Assembly (NCBI GenBank): GCA_943735955.1 | Contig: OX030963.1 | Span: 8,456,179 to 8,520,178, forward strand | DNA: 64,000 nt | Direction of reading: 5' to 3' | Origin: Piscicola geometra | Taxonomy: Eukaryota; Annelida; Clitellata; Hirudinida; Piscicolidae | Part shown: in pieces, positions 1-12,752 of the stretch | Position numbering within the stretch: the first letter of the stretch is position 1 | Layout: the number at the start of each line of letters is the position of its first letter | The notes under the pieces: model-generated | Databases searched by the model: none | What the model was told of the DNA's origin: nothing | What the model saw: only the letters and a program-made list of their open reading frames with translations | Made by a program: the position numbers and the translations under genes

Positions 1-3000
1 TATTCATCCATCTATTCATCCATCTATTCATCCATCTATTCATCCATCTATTCATCCATCTATTCATCCATCTATTCATCCATCTACTCATCCATCTATT
101 CATCCATCTATTCATCCATCTATTCATCCATCTATTCATCCATCTATTCATCCATCTACTCATCCATCTATTCATCCATCTATTCATCCATCTATTCATC
201 CATCTATTCATCCATCTACTCATCCATCTATTCATCCATCTATTCATCCATCTACTCATCCATCTATTCATCCATCTATTCATCCATCTATTCATCCATC
301 TATTCATCCATCTATTCATCCATCTATTCATCCATCTATTCATCCATCTACTCATCCATCTATTCATCCATCTATTCATCCATCTACTCATCCATCTATT
401 CATCCATCTATTCATCCATCTATTCATCCATCTATTCATCCATCTATTCATCCATCTATTCATCCATCTATTCATCCATCTATTCATCCATCTATTCATC
501 CATCTATTCATCCATCTATTCATCCATCTATTCATCCATATATTCATCTATCTATTCATCCATCTATTCATCCATCTATTCATCCATCTACTCATCCATC
601 TACTCATCCATCTATTCATCCATCTATTCATCCATCTATTCATCCATCTATTCATACATCTATTCATCCATCTATTCATCCATCTATTCATCCATCTATT
701 CATCCATCTATTCATCCATCTATTCATCCATCTATTCATCCATCTATTCATCCATCTATTCATCCATCTATTCATCCATCTACTCATCCATCTATTCATC
801 CATCTATTCATCCATCTATTCATCCATCTACTCATCCATCTATTCATCCATCTATTCATCCATCTATTCATCCATCTATTCATCCATCTATTCATCCATC
901 TATTCATCCATCTATTCATCCATCTATTCATCCATCTATTCATCCATCTACTCATCCATCTATTCATCCATATATTTATCCATCTATTCATCCATCTATT
1001 CATCCATCTATTCATCCATCTACTCATCCATCTATTCATCCATCTATTCATCCATCTATTCATCCATCTATTCATCCATCTATTCATCCATCTATTCATC
1101 CATCTATTCATCCATCTATTCATCCATCTATTCATCCATCTATTCATCCATCTATTCATCCATCTATTCATACATCTACTCATCCATCTATTCATCCATC
1201 TATTCATCCATCTATTCATCCATCTACTCATCCATCTATTCATCCATCTATTCATCCATCTATTCATCCATCTATTCATCCATCTACTCATCCATCTATT
1301 CATCCATCTATTCATCCATCTATTCATCCATCTACTCATCCATCTATTCATCCATCTATTCATCCATCTATTCATCCATCTATTCATCCATCTATTCATC
1401 CATCTATTCATCCATCTATTCATCCATCTATTCATCCATCTATTCATCCATCTACTCATCCATCTATTCATCCATATATTTATCCATCTATTCATCCATC
1501 TATTCATCCATCTATTCATCCATCTACTCATCCATCTATTCATCCATCTATTCATCCATCTATTCATCCATCTATTCATCCATCTATTCATCCATCTATT
1601 CATCCATCTATTCATCCATCTATTCATCCATCTATTCATCTATCTATTCATCCATCTATTCATCCATCTATTCACCCATCTATTCATACATCTATTCATC
1701 CATCTATTCATCCATCTATTCATCCATCTACTCATCCATCTATTCATCCATCTATTCATCCATCTATTCATCCATCTATTCATCCATCTACTTATCCATC
1801 TATTCATCCATCTATTCATCCATCTACTCATCCATCTACTCATCCATCTACTTATCCATCTATTCATCTATCTATTCATCCATCTATTCATCCATCTATT
1901 CATCCATCTATTCATCCATCTATTCATCCATCTATTCATCCATCTATTCATCCATCTATTCATCCATCTATTCATCCATCTATTCATCCATCTATTCATC
2001 CATCTATTCATCCATCTATTCATCCATCTATTCATCCATCTATTCATCCATCTATTCATCCATCTATTCATCCATCTACTCATCCATCTATTCATCCATC
2101 TATTCATCCATCTATTCATCCATCTACTCATCCATCTATTCATCCATCTATTCATCCATCTATTCATCCATCTATTCATCCATCTATTCATCCATCTATT
2201 CATCCATCTATTCATCCATCTATTCATCCATCTACTCATCCATCTATTCATCCATCTATTCATCCATCTATTCATCCATCTATTCATCCATCTACTCACC
2301 CATCTATTCATCCATCTATTCATCCATCTATTCATCCATCTATTCATCCATCTATTCATCCATCTATTCATCCATCTATTCATCCATCTATTCATCCATC
2401 TATTCATCCATCTATTCATACATCTATTCATCCATCAATTCATCCATCTATTCATCCATCTATTCATCCATCTATTCATCCATCTATTCATCCATCTATT
2501 CATCCATCTATTCATCCATCTATTCATCCATCTATTCATCCATCTATTCATCCATCTATTCATCCATCTATTCATCCATCTATTCATCCATCTATTCATC
2601 CATCTATTCATCCATCTATTCATCCATCTACTCATCCATCTATTCATCCATCTATTCATCCATCTATTCATCCATCTATTCATCCATCTACTCACCCATC
2701 TATTCATCCATCTATTCATCCATCTATTCATCCATCTATTCATCCATCTATTCATCCATCTATTCATCCATCTATTCATCCATCTATTCATCCATCTATT
2801 CATCCATCTATTCATACATCTATTCATCCATCAATTCATCCATCTATTCATCCATCTATTCATCCATCTATTCATCCATCTATTCATCCATCTATTCATC
2901 CATCTATTCATCCATCTATTCATCCATCTACTCATCCATCAATTCATCCATCTATTCATCCATCTACTCATCCATCTATTCATCCATCTATTCATCCATC

Positions 3001-4047
3001 TATTCATCCATCTATTCATCCATCTATTCATACATCTATTCATCCATCAATTCATCCATCTATTCATCCATCTATTCATCCATCTATTCATCCATCTATT
3101 CATCCATCTATTCATCCATCTATTCATCCATCTATTCATCCATCTATTCATCCATCTATTCATCCATCTATTCATCCATCTATTCATCCATCTATTCATC
3201 CATCTATTCATCCATCTACTCACCCATCTATTCATCCATCTATTCATCCATCTATTCATCCATCTATTCATCCATCTATTCATCCATCTATTCATCCATC
3301 TATTCATCCATCTATTCATCCATCTATTCATCCATCTATTCATACATCTATTCATCCATCAATTCATCCATCTATTCATCCATCTATTCATCCATCTATT
3401 CATCCATCTATTCATCCATCTATTCATCCATCTATTCATCCATCTATTCATCCATCTATTCATCCATCTATTCATCCATCTATTCATCCATCTACTCATC
3501 CATCTATTCATCCATCTACTCATCCATCTATTCATCCATCTACTCATCCATCTATTCATCCATCTATTCATCCATCTACTCATCCATCTATTCATCCATC
3601 TATTCATCCATCTATTCATCCATCTATTCATCCATCTATTCATCCATCTATTCATCCATCTATTCATCCATCTATTCATCCATCTATTCATCCATCTATT
3701 CATCCATCTATTCATACATCTATTCATCCATCAATTCATCCATCTATTCATCCATCTATTCATCCATCTATTCATCCATCTATTCATCCATCAATTCATC
3801 CATCTATTCATCCATCTATTCATCCATCTATTCATCCATCTATTCATCCATCTATTCATCCATCTATTCATCCATCTATTCATCCATCTATTCATCCATC
3901 TACTCATCCATCTATTCATCCATCTATTCATCCATCTATTCATCCATCTATTCATCCATCTATTCATCCATCTATTCATCCATCTATTCATCCATCTATT
4001 CATCCATCTATTCATCTATCTATTCATCCATCTATTCATCCATCTAT
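1..4047. repeat. 12-bp satellite (TATTCATCCATC)n, about 337 units
   Basis: The 12-bp unit TATTCATCCATC repeats almost without indels from the window edge to 4047. Point variants such as TACTCATCCATC, TATTCATACATC and CATCAATTC recur in register. The variant AATTC lies at 2437, 2833, 3049, 3361 and 3733, spacings that are multiples of 12. A rare TATATTTATCC variant lies at 971 and 1475, 504 bp apart. These show higher-order duplication of blocks. The plus strand is pyrimidine-rich and contains no AG in the consensus unit. The array runs off the left edge. Open frames through it are artefacts of the 12-bp period. Confidence 0.97.
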
Positions 4048-4172
4048 TTGTTTATTCCCTCCTAAATTCATCAATTTATTTTTTTATTCATTCATCTATT
4101 AAATAATTTTTTATAAATTCATTCCATTTTTAAATTATGCATTTATTTTTCAAACTCTCTCGGGGTTGTAAG
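4048..4172 (+). other. AT-rich spacer ending in a candidate splice acceptor
   Basis: This is non-repetitive AT-rich sequence between the 12-bp satellite and an exon-like block. It ends in TTGTAAG just before 4173, which can serve as a 3' splice site. Confidence 0.4.
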
Positions 4173-4261
4173 GTTTGGAGAAAGGCAAATCTTCAAGGAG
4201 ATGCTGTGGAAGATGGCGGAAGAGGGAGACAACATCGGGGCAGACGAGTACTCCAACGAAG
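4173..4261 (+). CDS. putative internal exon of an unidentified plus-strand gene (first of two)
   Basis: This block is clearly richer in GC than its surroundings. In one frame it reads a plausible soluble, acidic protein segment with the motif QIFKEMLWKMAEEGD followed by IGADEYSNE. It is preceded by AG and followed by GT (GAAG|GTCCCA). Its 3' end is in phase 1, and the next exon-like block at 6396 supplies the two missing bases to make an Asp codon. I do not recognise the family. The two-exon model rests on phase agreement, composition and splice dinucleotides only. Confidence 0.4.
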
Positions 4262-4284
4262 GTCCCATCCATTTCTTCCTTGGA

Positions 4285-4797
4285 CCATTCCTCTGTCATC
4301 CTTCAATCATTCATCTCTCCATTCCTTTGTCATCCTTCAATCATTCATCTCTCCATTCCTCTATCATCCTTCAATCATTCATCTCTCCATTCCTTTGTCA
4401 TCCTTCAATCATTCATCTCTCCATTCCTCTGTCATCCTTCAATCATTCATCTCTCCATTCCTCTGTCATCCTTCAATCATTCATCTCTCCATTCCTTTGT
4501 CATCCTTCAATCATTCATCTCTCCATTCCTCTGTCATCCTTCAATCATTCATCTCTCCATTCCTCTGTCATCCTTCAATCATTCATCTCTCCATTCCTTT
4601 GTCATCCTTCAATCATTCATCTCTCCATTCCTCTATCATCCTTCAATCATTCATCTCTCCATTCCTCTGTCATCCTTCAATCATTCATCTCTCCATTCCT
4701 CTGTCATCCTTCAATCATTCATCTCTCCATTCCTTTGTCATCCTTCAATCATTCATCTCTCCATTTCTCTGTCATCCTTCAATCATTCATCTCTTCG
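4285..4797 (+). repeat. 34-bp minisatellite in a putative intron
   Basis: About 15 copies of a 34-bp unit containing TGTCATCCTTCAATCATTC. Variation is nearly confined to a T/C/A position (TTTGTC, TCTGTC, TCTATC). The plus (putative sense) strand is pyrimidine-rich and essentially free of AG. The three open frames across it are repeat artefacts. Confidence 0.95.
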
Positions 4798-4842
4798 AAA
4801 TGCATGCTCCGAGTGCTTTGTCCCGCAAAGAAAGCGATTCAG

Positions 4843-4845
4843 AAT

Positions 4846-4878
<33 letters not shown>

Positions 4879-4884
4879 ATATTT

Positions 4885-4936
<52 letters not shown>
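4843..4936. repeat. (TA)n/(TACA)n microsatellite
   Basis: An alternating TA tract with ATACATATAC and TGTATATG interruptions. Confidence 0.95.
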
Positions 4937-4937
<1 letters not shown>

Positions 4938-6130
4938 CGAACGATTAACGGCGATTAAAATTTTTAAACGTGGAACAGCTCTATTTTTAAATTCATGTTT
5001 TCTAGAGTTGAGCTTTAATCTGCAGTAACCTTCAATTAACGCGTTAATCAATTAACGAACGTTAAATTATGAACGCCGTTAATATTTTAATGCATTTTTA
5101 AAAAAATTATCGCATTTAGAAATTTAATGGATTTAAACTTATCTAAATTGAATTTTTTTTTTGCTGTTTTGGTTACATTGTCAGAAAGTGAACACTAATT
5201 TACTGACAACAAACGCTTGGGAAAAATTGCATTTTCTTTAAAAACTTCTAATTTCTTGTAGATTCGCAACAGAACTTTTAGGAGGTGAAAAATACGTCAA
5301 ATGTTCAATTGTGTTACTTGCAATTTGTCACTTTACACAAGAAATAAGCACTTCAGAAGATGATGCAGCTAAGCTGCATTGCAACTTATGTCATTCGTTT
5401 CACACACAAAATTTCTTTCCAAATTGGAGCATCAGAATATTCAATGATCAAGAATTCCAGCATCATTAGACCCCCGATTTAAAAATTTAACATGTTTTCA
5501 AAAAAAAGAGAAAGAGTTGAAGAAACTATAAGAAAAAAAACTTCAAAAACTATACAGCCTTCAACAAACAAAAGACTACAAACATATGTAACTCCAGATT
5601 CTGAAGATGAAGATACTTCATTGATTAATAAGTCAATCATTAAACGTTATAGAACGGAATCTGAAGTAGGCTTTGAGAGTTGTCCTCTTGTTTGGTGGCA
5701 ACAACACGAAGAGGCATATCCGGCTCTTGCGAAACTGGCAAGAAAGTACTTGTCATTTCCTGAAAGCACAATTCCATGTGAACGTCTATTCAGTCAAGAC
5801 ACATAGTTAGCAAGAAGAAGTCTCTTTAGATAAGGATGTGTGACAATTGCGTTTTTTATTATTTATGAATTAAACTTTTTTAAATGGAAAGTACTTTTAT
5901 TTTTTAAAAATTTGATAAAATGATGTGTGACAATTGCATTTTTTATCATTTATTGATTTTTTTCTTTAAAATGTTGATTACTTTTAAAAAAAGTTGATAA
6001 AATTTTAATACATTTTTAAGGAAAAAAAATTTGAATACTATTTTTTACTAATGTTAAATATGCTAAAAACATTGCATTAAAATATGAGTAACGGCGATTA
6101 AAATTTTTAATCGTGGAAAAGCTCTAATAT
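4937..6130 (+). mobile_element. hAT transposon remnant, C-terminal transposase end
   Basis: The plus strand carries decayed hAT transposase coding sequence. An LDPRFK-type motif lies near 5465-5490. After a frame change comes the C-terminal dimerisation domain at 5492-5806. An almost identical 38-bp stretch containing GGCGATTAAAATTTTTAA is present in direct orientation near 4950 and 6090. The same terminus recurs inverted near 12760 and 22290, next to minus-strand copies of the same family. The domain order and frameshift show a non-autonomous, broken copy. Confidence 0.75.
5492..5806 (+). pseudogene. hAT transposase dimerisation domain fragment
   Basis: This 104-residue frame ends in a recognisable hAT C-terminal dimerisation domain (PLVWWQQHEEAYPALAKLAR, then KYLSFP and the ERLFS box). 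Known hAT proteins continue past ERLFS with an SNxxG-like segment. Here a TAG stops the frame right after that box, so the copy is truncated. The upstream LDPRFK segment is in another frame. Related copies lie on the minus strand near 13040-13230, 22570-23100 and 29250-29460, so this is a moderately repetitive family. Confidence 0.75.
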
Positions 6131-6395
6131 TTTCATATGAATTTGTTTTTATTTATATAACCTTAACTCTTATCCAAACCGCTAAGCCTAACCCAAATCT
6201 ATAATTCTAGTTTTGAGAAAAAGGCTTAAAACAGCTAGCTTTCGCATGCGCCTTTACCAACGGATGTATTCTCCAAAGCGCTCAGAACATTTCAATTCAT
6301 TGTCCTCTCAACCAACTTACCTTCCACCCTCTCTTCCCTCTATTCCAATCCTGCCATTCCACCATTCATTCTTCATCTTTTCTCCACCACCAAAG
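6131..6395. other. unassigned intronic sequence with pyrimidine tract
   Basis: The first 65 bases (6131-6195) recur inverted at 22203-22270, so they belong to the hAT family flank. The last 100 bases are C/T-rich and end in CCACCAAAG before the exon-like block at 6396, as expected for a 3' splice region. Confidence 0.4.
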
Positions 6396-6500
6396 ACATC
6401 GATGCGGTCCTCATGATTTCCGAGGTCTTCTCGCTGGAGCTGGAAGGCCAGGTCGTCGCCATCATCGCCATCCAACCATGCTCCTCCTCTCGGTCTCTGC
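6396..6500 (+). CDS. putative exon of the unidentified plus-strand gene (second of two)
   Basis: This is a GC-rich block preceded by a good polypyrimidine tract and AG. Joined to 4173-4261 the phase is preserved (G + AC = Asp). The frame continues with IDAVLMISEVF and LELEGQVVAIIAIQPC, and stays open to a TAG near 6525. The true 3' end of the exon is uncertain because several GT dinucleotides are possible. The minus strand is also open here, so strand assignment depends on the phase match. The family is not recognised. Confidence 0.35.
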
Positions 6501-6525
6501 AAGTCAACAACAAATGCATAAAATA

Positions 6526-6985
6526 GAGAAGGCAGCAAAAATATAACTTGAATGCCACCTGAGCTCCCTAAAGTCATTTCGCGCGCTTTTTGAACGTGCA
6601 ATCTCAATATTCCTCTCAATTTTCACTTCTAATAAATAATTTATTTAGTAATAAAAATAGTTTGAAGCTGTGCCTTTGGAGAGAGGGATGATCATCCCTC
6701 TTCGCCAATCAGCTGGTGCGCTTTCTGTGCACCAGACTGCTTTAATCGACCGAGGAGATGAGACATGCCATGCAAGTCCAGCGCCTTCAGCATCTCTGGA
6801 ATTAAGTAGCAGATGCCTCAGTCTTACTATTACCTAGTGTTTGAGTTAACCTTTGCTGACCTTTATTGATGGTGATGACGGTGCAAAGCTTGGCAAAGGG
6901 AGCATGAAAGTTTGGATGCCAATTTGTTTAATTGGTCCGAAAAGTGATTTTCCGTCACAGCGTTGCTTCTTCTGAACCTCAAATA
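6526..6985. other. non-repetitive stretch without a recognised gene
   Basis: This region is moderately GC-rich with no convincing open frame. It sits directly before the (AATC)n tail of the minus-strand LINE and may be an older insertion or unique host sequence. Confidence 0.3.
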
Positions 6986-7645
<660 letters not shown>

Positions 7646-7812
7646 CAATTCAATTCGTTTATTTGCAAGCAAATAAATTCAGAAATCGAAGCAAATAAAT
7701 GCTTGTATGACCTCCTAGAAAAAATAAAATAATACATGAACTTCTTAATTAAATTCACAAATTAAAAGAATTGTTAATAATAACAAATGTTTTCATTGAT
7801 TTACAAAAGAAA

Positions 7813-10758
7813 TTAATTAAAGTGATTGGAAATTATAAGTGGTTTAATTATTTTCTTAAAATTAAGGGTTTGCTGTATATTTTTCAAATTCAATGGCAAT
7901 CTGTTCCAGAGTTGGAGCCCTGCATAGATTGGACTATTAAGATAGAAATTGGTTCTTGGAGTTTGTAAGTAATAGTCAGACTTAGTTCTCAATGTTCGTG
8001 TGCAGTTGGATGTGAAGGAATGTATTAAATGTGTAAAATAAGAGGATGTTTTTATTATTATAAGTTTATGAAAAAGAATATAGGTTTTAAAGATGTATAA
8101 CTGATTGATTGTTAAAATTTGAGCTGGATGATACAGATGAGATATGTGGTCATGAGAGTGTAAATTAAACAGGACCCTAAGAAAATTATTTTGTATAACA
8201 TTTAAAGGATGTAAATGAGTTTTGCAAGCAAGTCCCCATAAAGGGAGACAATAGGTCAAGTAAGGTAGAATTAAAGTAGAATAGAGTAGCTTAATTATAT
8301 GAGATGGTAAATTGTGTTTAAGTTTATGTAAAATACCAATATTTTTTGAAAGTTTTTTTGATATATACATTATATGTTCATTCCAAGAAAGATTACTGGT
8401 TATATAAATACCTAAGAATTTTGTATAATCGACTCTCTCTATAATATAAGAATCAATTGTAAGTGTATAATTAATAATGTTTGTTTTTATTTTAGGGCCA
8501 AAAAGAATGCTGCATGTTTTTGCATAGTTGATTTTGAGTTGGTTGTCAATTGTCCATTGATGTAGCAAATTAAGAAAAGTATTTGTTTTTAAAATAAGAT
8601 TATTAACATTTTTGTCTTGGAACAATACTGTAGTGTCGTCAGCATAAAGGACAAATTTGGCAATTTCGGAAAGATTCATTAAATCATTAACATAAATGTT
8701 AAATAACAAAGGTCCTAAAATAGATCCTTGTGGTACACCAGTGTTAATCTTTAGTGTGTTAGATGTTACACCATCAATGTATACATATTGGGAACGATTT
8801 CTTAAATATTCATAGAACCATTTGTGACATGTTCCACGTATTCCATAATGAAACAATTTATCAAGTAAGATAGAATGGTTAATGGTATCAAATGCCTTTG
8901 AAAAGTCAATGAAAATACCTAATGTGTGTAAGCGAGAATCAATACCAGTAGCAACATGATGCACAACATCCAAAATGGCTAGTTCCGTAGAACTGCCTTT
9001 TGTGAAACCGTATTGGCTAGGTGATAGAATATTTTCGTTTTCCATGAAATTATTAAGTCGATTAAAAACAATTTTTTCTAAAATTTTTGATATAGAAGAT
9101 AATAGTGATATGGGTCTATAATTGTTCGAATCATTTTCTAAACCATTTTTATGTATTGGAATAATTTTGGATAATTTAAAAAGAGAAGGAAATGAACCTG
9201 TTTTAAGAGATACGTTAATTAGATGTGTAAGTGGAATTAATATATTTGGTGAAATTTTCTTTAAAGGTTTGTTAGAAATTTGGTCATCGCCACAGCTAGA
9301 TGTATTTGAAATGGTTTAAATGATAGAGCTTATTTCAATTAAATCTGTTTCTAAGAGAAAAAAAGAATTTTGTGGACTTTTATTCAGGTATGATTTTGTA
9401 ATATGATTATTTTTGTTTTCAGAAAAAGCAGCAAACTGACTATTAAAAATAGTTGCGATAGAAGATTTGTCCGTAATTATTTCATTGTTAATTTTCAATG
9501 TAATATTATTTTGTTTATTGTAGTTATTTAAATGATATTTTATTAAATCCCATGTTTTCTTAATATTATTTTTATGCTTAATGAATTCTTCTTTATTGTA
9601 TTTATTTTTAGAAATTCTGCAAAGAGAATGAAATAAGTTTTTATAAGTTTTATAAGTAGTTATATTGAGATCAGTTGGAGAGATAATACATTTTTTATAC
9701 AACTTGTTTTTGTGTTTTGAAGAAACTAAAAGAGCTTTTGTCAGCCAAGCTTGTTTACGCAAGCAAGTATTATGTCTGTTATTATGTTGACAATGAGTAG
9801 TTAGACCACTTTGTATTGTTTCGATGAAGTGTTTTGTGACAAAATCTATGTCGTCAGAAGACAAAACCTTGCTCCAATCATGTGATAACAAAAAACTATT
9901 TAATTTGAAAATATTCCTATCTGAAAATACGAAATTATTTTGTGGGGTGAAAGATTTTTGTTTAAATTGTAGTTTCGAAAAGGTGCAAATAGGATAGTGG
10001 TCGGATAAATCATTTGACAAAATATTAGACTTGTGTAGTTGTAGGTTATTTGTGTATATATTGTCGATAAGCGTGCTGGAATATGAAGTAACTCTTGTTG
10101 GGTGAGTGATGAGTGGGATAAAGTTGAATGATGACATCAAATTGGTGAAATCATTTGATATATTACAATCACTATTTAATATATTAATATTGAAATCCCC
10201 AAGGATATAAATTAAATTATTTTTTATCGATTTATTTCTTAATGTTTTAGTGAGTGCATCATTAAAAAGTAATGGATCTGTATTTGGTGGTCTATAAACA
10301 ATGATTAAGAGAACATTAGGAGAGTTTTCAGAAATTATTTCAATACATAGCCAATCAAAAACTTGAGAGTTTGGACAAAGATCATCTCTTACTATGTAAT
10401 AAAGTCTGCTAGATATAAAAAAACCTACACCGCCTCCAATGCGATTTTCCCTATTTTTACTTATAAATGTGTAACCAGGGATTGAAATAAGTTGTGATGA
10501 CGTGTCATCCAACCAGGTTTCTGACACACCAATTACAGAAATTTGTAGATTAATTTCCTTCAACAAAAAATTAAGTTCTTCCATTTTGTTATATAAACTT
10601 CTTGCATTAATATGCAGCAAAGAAAAATTAAAATCAAAGTTCTGAACATTGGCAAGAAGATTAGAGGGCGAGGTTGTTGGAGAGCTTGATGAAGACAGAT
10701 TCAATGAGTTAAATAGATGAATGTCTGGGTCAAAAGGCAGCAGAACGTCGGGAGCCAT
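7813..10758 (-). pseudogene. LINE ORF2: endonuclease plus reverse transcriptase, one in-frame stop
   Basis: The first ATG at 10758 opens a frame of 982 codons including its final stop. It is interrupted only by a TAA at 9318-9316. The N-terminal part is an EEP-fold endonuclease: INARSLYNK, SETWLDD, GGGVGFFIS, YRPPNT, LGDFNIN and SDHYPI in the expected order. After the TAA the same frame continues with RPISLLSSISKILEK, then RT motifs DFSKAFDTINH, GVPQGSILGPLLFNIYVNDL and LYADDTT, followed by a thumb-like C-terminus. The enzyme would nick target DNA and prime reverse transcription of its own RNA. I read the TAA as a recent inactivating substitution, since the flanking frame is intact. Confidence 0.9.
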
Positions 10759-11798
10759 TATGAGGTAGGTTTGTGATTGAATTGCCAATATTTTAATACC
10801 GCATCGTCCGGATGGATGTCAGCGTTACAGAATTTTTCTATGTCTTTTTCCTCCAAACAAATACGGAATGCTGTAGAGACAGTGGATTGGTCATTTTTAG
10901 GCTTAGGTTGGTCAGGTGTCATTTTAATACTAGCATAACACGATATAATGTTGATATCATGTTGTGCATAATGGGCTGTTATGTCTTTGCTAGTGCAACG
11001 TGGCACTTTACTTAAATGGAGAAAAGTTTTTTTAACAATTGGCCCGCCATTATTTAATTTTGTTGTAACATCCCTGTTTTTACCAATCAGCAAAACCTTG
11101 GGTTTGTTTGGATTGGTAGATAATATTAGAGTGTTTTGTAGCAGTGTTGGTTGTATATTATTTATAGGATTATTATTATTAGTAGTAGTAGAACTGTTAT
11201 TGTTATTGATACTGTTATGCTGCACATTACTATTGTTGTTGTTGTTGTTGTTCGGATTTGGACTTTGAATTATTTCAGACCATAGCCGAGTATTGTACTT
11301 ACTTTTTAAATTATTCAACGTTTGTTCAAATGTATTTTTCAAATTGTACAATTGGTTGTTAACGTTCAATACACTCTCACTTAATTGTTGTATACCTTGT
11401 GTATGTTTGTTGATAATGGCGTCGAATTTGTTGTCGAAAAGTTGTTCAATTTTTTGATATATGGATTCACAATTGAGATTTGTACTAACCGGTATCCTAT
11501 TGAGATTGGCACTGACGTATGTTGGTATACGATTAAGTCCAAAATTGTCACGGATGTGCAACAACACTTCAATTATATCCATGAGTTTATCTTTTTTAGT
11601 GTTGCCATGTTGAACGAATTTAATTTTATCAATATTAAGACTTTTGAATTCGGTGTTTAGCAACTTTTTTGATAAAGTTATTTCTTCGGTTGTAAAAAAT
11701 TCAGCAGTATTAGATAAAAATGTTTCATTATTTAAACTGTTTAAATTATTTACTAAATAGCACAAGATTTCATTTATGAAACAATTTTGAGCAGCCAT
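10758..11798 (-). CDS. LINE ORF1 nucleic-acid-binding protein
   Basis: This is a 346-residue frame from the ATG at 11798. The N-terminal half is predicted helical. The middle is an Asn-rich low-complexity stretch around residues 180-230 that coincides with a GTT/ATT-rich microsatellite-like DNA tract. The C-terminal part (AFRICLEEKDIEKF, then a tryptophan and a hydrophobic run) resembles the RRM-like module of CR1/L2-type ORF1 proteins. ORF1 products bind the element RNA to form the retrotransposition particle. The stop TAA shares one A with the ORF2 ATG. Domain assignment is from motif memory and is moderate. Confidence 0.75.
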   Translation of the reverse strand: MAAQNCFINEILCYLVNNLNSLNNETFLSNTAEFFTTEEITLSKKLLNTEFKSLNIDKIKFVQHGNTKKDKLMDIIEVLLHIRDNFGLNRIPTYVSANLNRIPVSTNLNCESIYQKIEQLFDNKFDAIINKHTQGIQQLSESVLNVNNQLYNLKNTFEQTLNNLKSKYNTRLWSEIIQSPNPNNNNNNNSNVQHNSINNNNSSTTTNNNNPINNIQPTLLQNTLILSTNPNKPKVLLIGKNRDVTTKLNNGGPIVKKTFLHLSKVPRCTSKDITAHYAQHDINIISCYASIKMTPDQPKPKNDQSTVSTAFRICLEEKDIEKFCNADIHPDDAVLKYWQFNHKPTS

Positions 11799-11818
11799 GT
11801 TTAGTTCAACCAGGTGCG

Positions 11819-12125
<307 letters not shown>

Positions 12126-12230
12126 GCAGCAAAACTGTGAAAATAATCGAAAGGAGGAAAGAGGAAGTTGCGATCGTAGGAGCCTATGCTGGCCACATAA
12201 GAGAAAGGAAAAATGCAGTACAATAAAAGT

Positions 12231-12392
12231 ATCATATTAAATAATCTAACACCACAAGCTCTTAGGTGGATTCACGTAGTTGAGGGGTAGAGTTTTAGGG
12301 TTATTATTAGAAATTACTTTTAGTTTTTAAAAAATCTTCAAACTCCGCTTCTTAAATACGTAACTTAGTGGTGTTGGATTATTTAATATGAT
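12231..12392. mobile_element. 162-bp MITE with 25-bp terminal inverted repeats
   Basis: The left end ATCATATTAAATAATC plus TAACACCAC is matched at the right end by its reverse complement with one mismatch. The 110-bp interior is AT-rich and has no open frame. I see no clear target-site duplication. Confidence 0.7.
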
Positions 12393-12479
12393 CCTAATAG
12401 AATCTAATAATGTAAAGGAATGCAGATGAACTCAGATTAATGATTGAATAAAGGAAGTAAAAAGCATTACAATCATGAA

Positions 12480-12752
12480 CTCAGCATGCATAAATGCGTC
12501 CACAATGCACTCATGCATGCATAAATGCGTCCACAATGCACTCATGCACGCAGGACGATTGACACCTGCCAGTTCGACCCATTGATAGTCTACAGCACCG
12601 ATTGGATGCAAAGAAAGTTCCCCCCCTTTCACGCCTGTGCAACAACACCAAAAGTGAACGAGTCTGTCTACATTTGTCTTCTGAATCTTTCCATTCATTT
12701 GGCGCAAGAGATTCAACTGGGGTTCGTGTCTTATCCTCATAGTTTATTATGA
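12480..12752 (+). other. exon-like GC-richer block, unidentified, with a tandem 32-bp repeat
   Basis: Two copies of a 32-bp sequence around CATGCATAAATGCGTCC start the block. A plausible acceptor (CTGCCAG) then precedes an open frame (FDPLIVYSTDWMQRKF, then HLAQEIQLGF). Composition is unlike the surrounding transposon DNA. No family is recognised and the exon boundaries are not established. Confidence 0.25.

Noticed and set aside
548..4015. Long frames of MNRW repeats on the minus strand
   Set aside because: They follow from a 12-bp repeat (multiple of three) that lacks stops in this frame. There is no start context, no flanking gene signal and no non-repeat residues.
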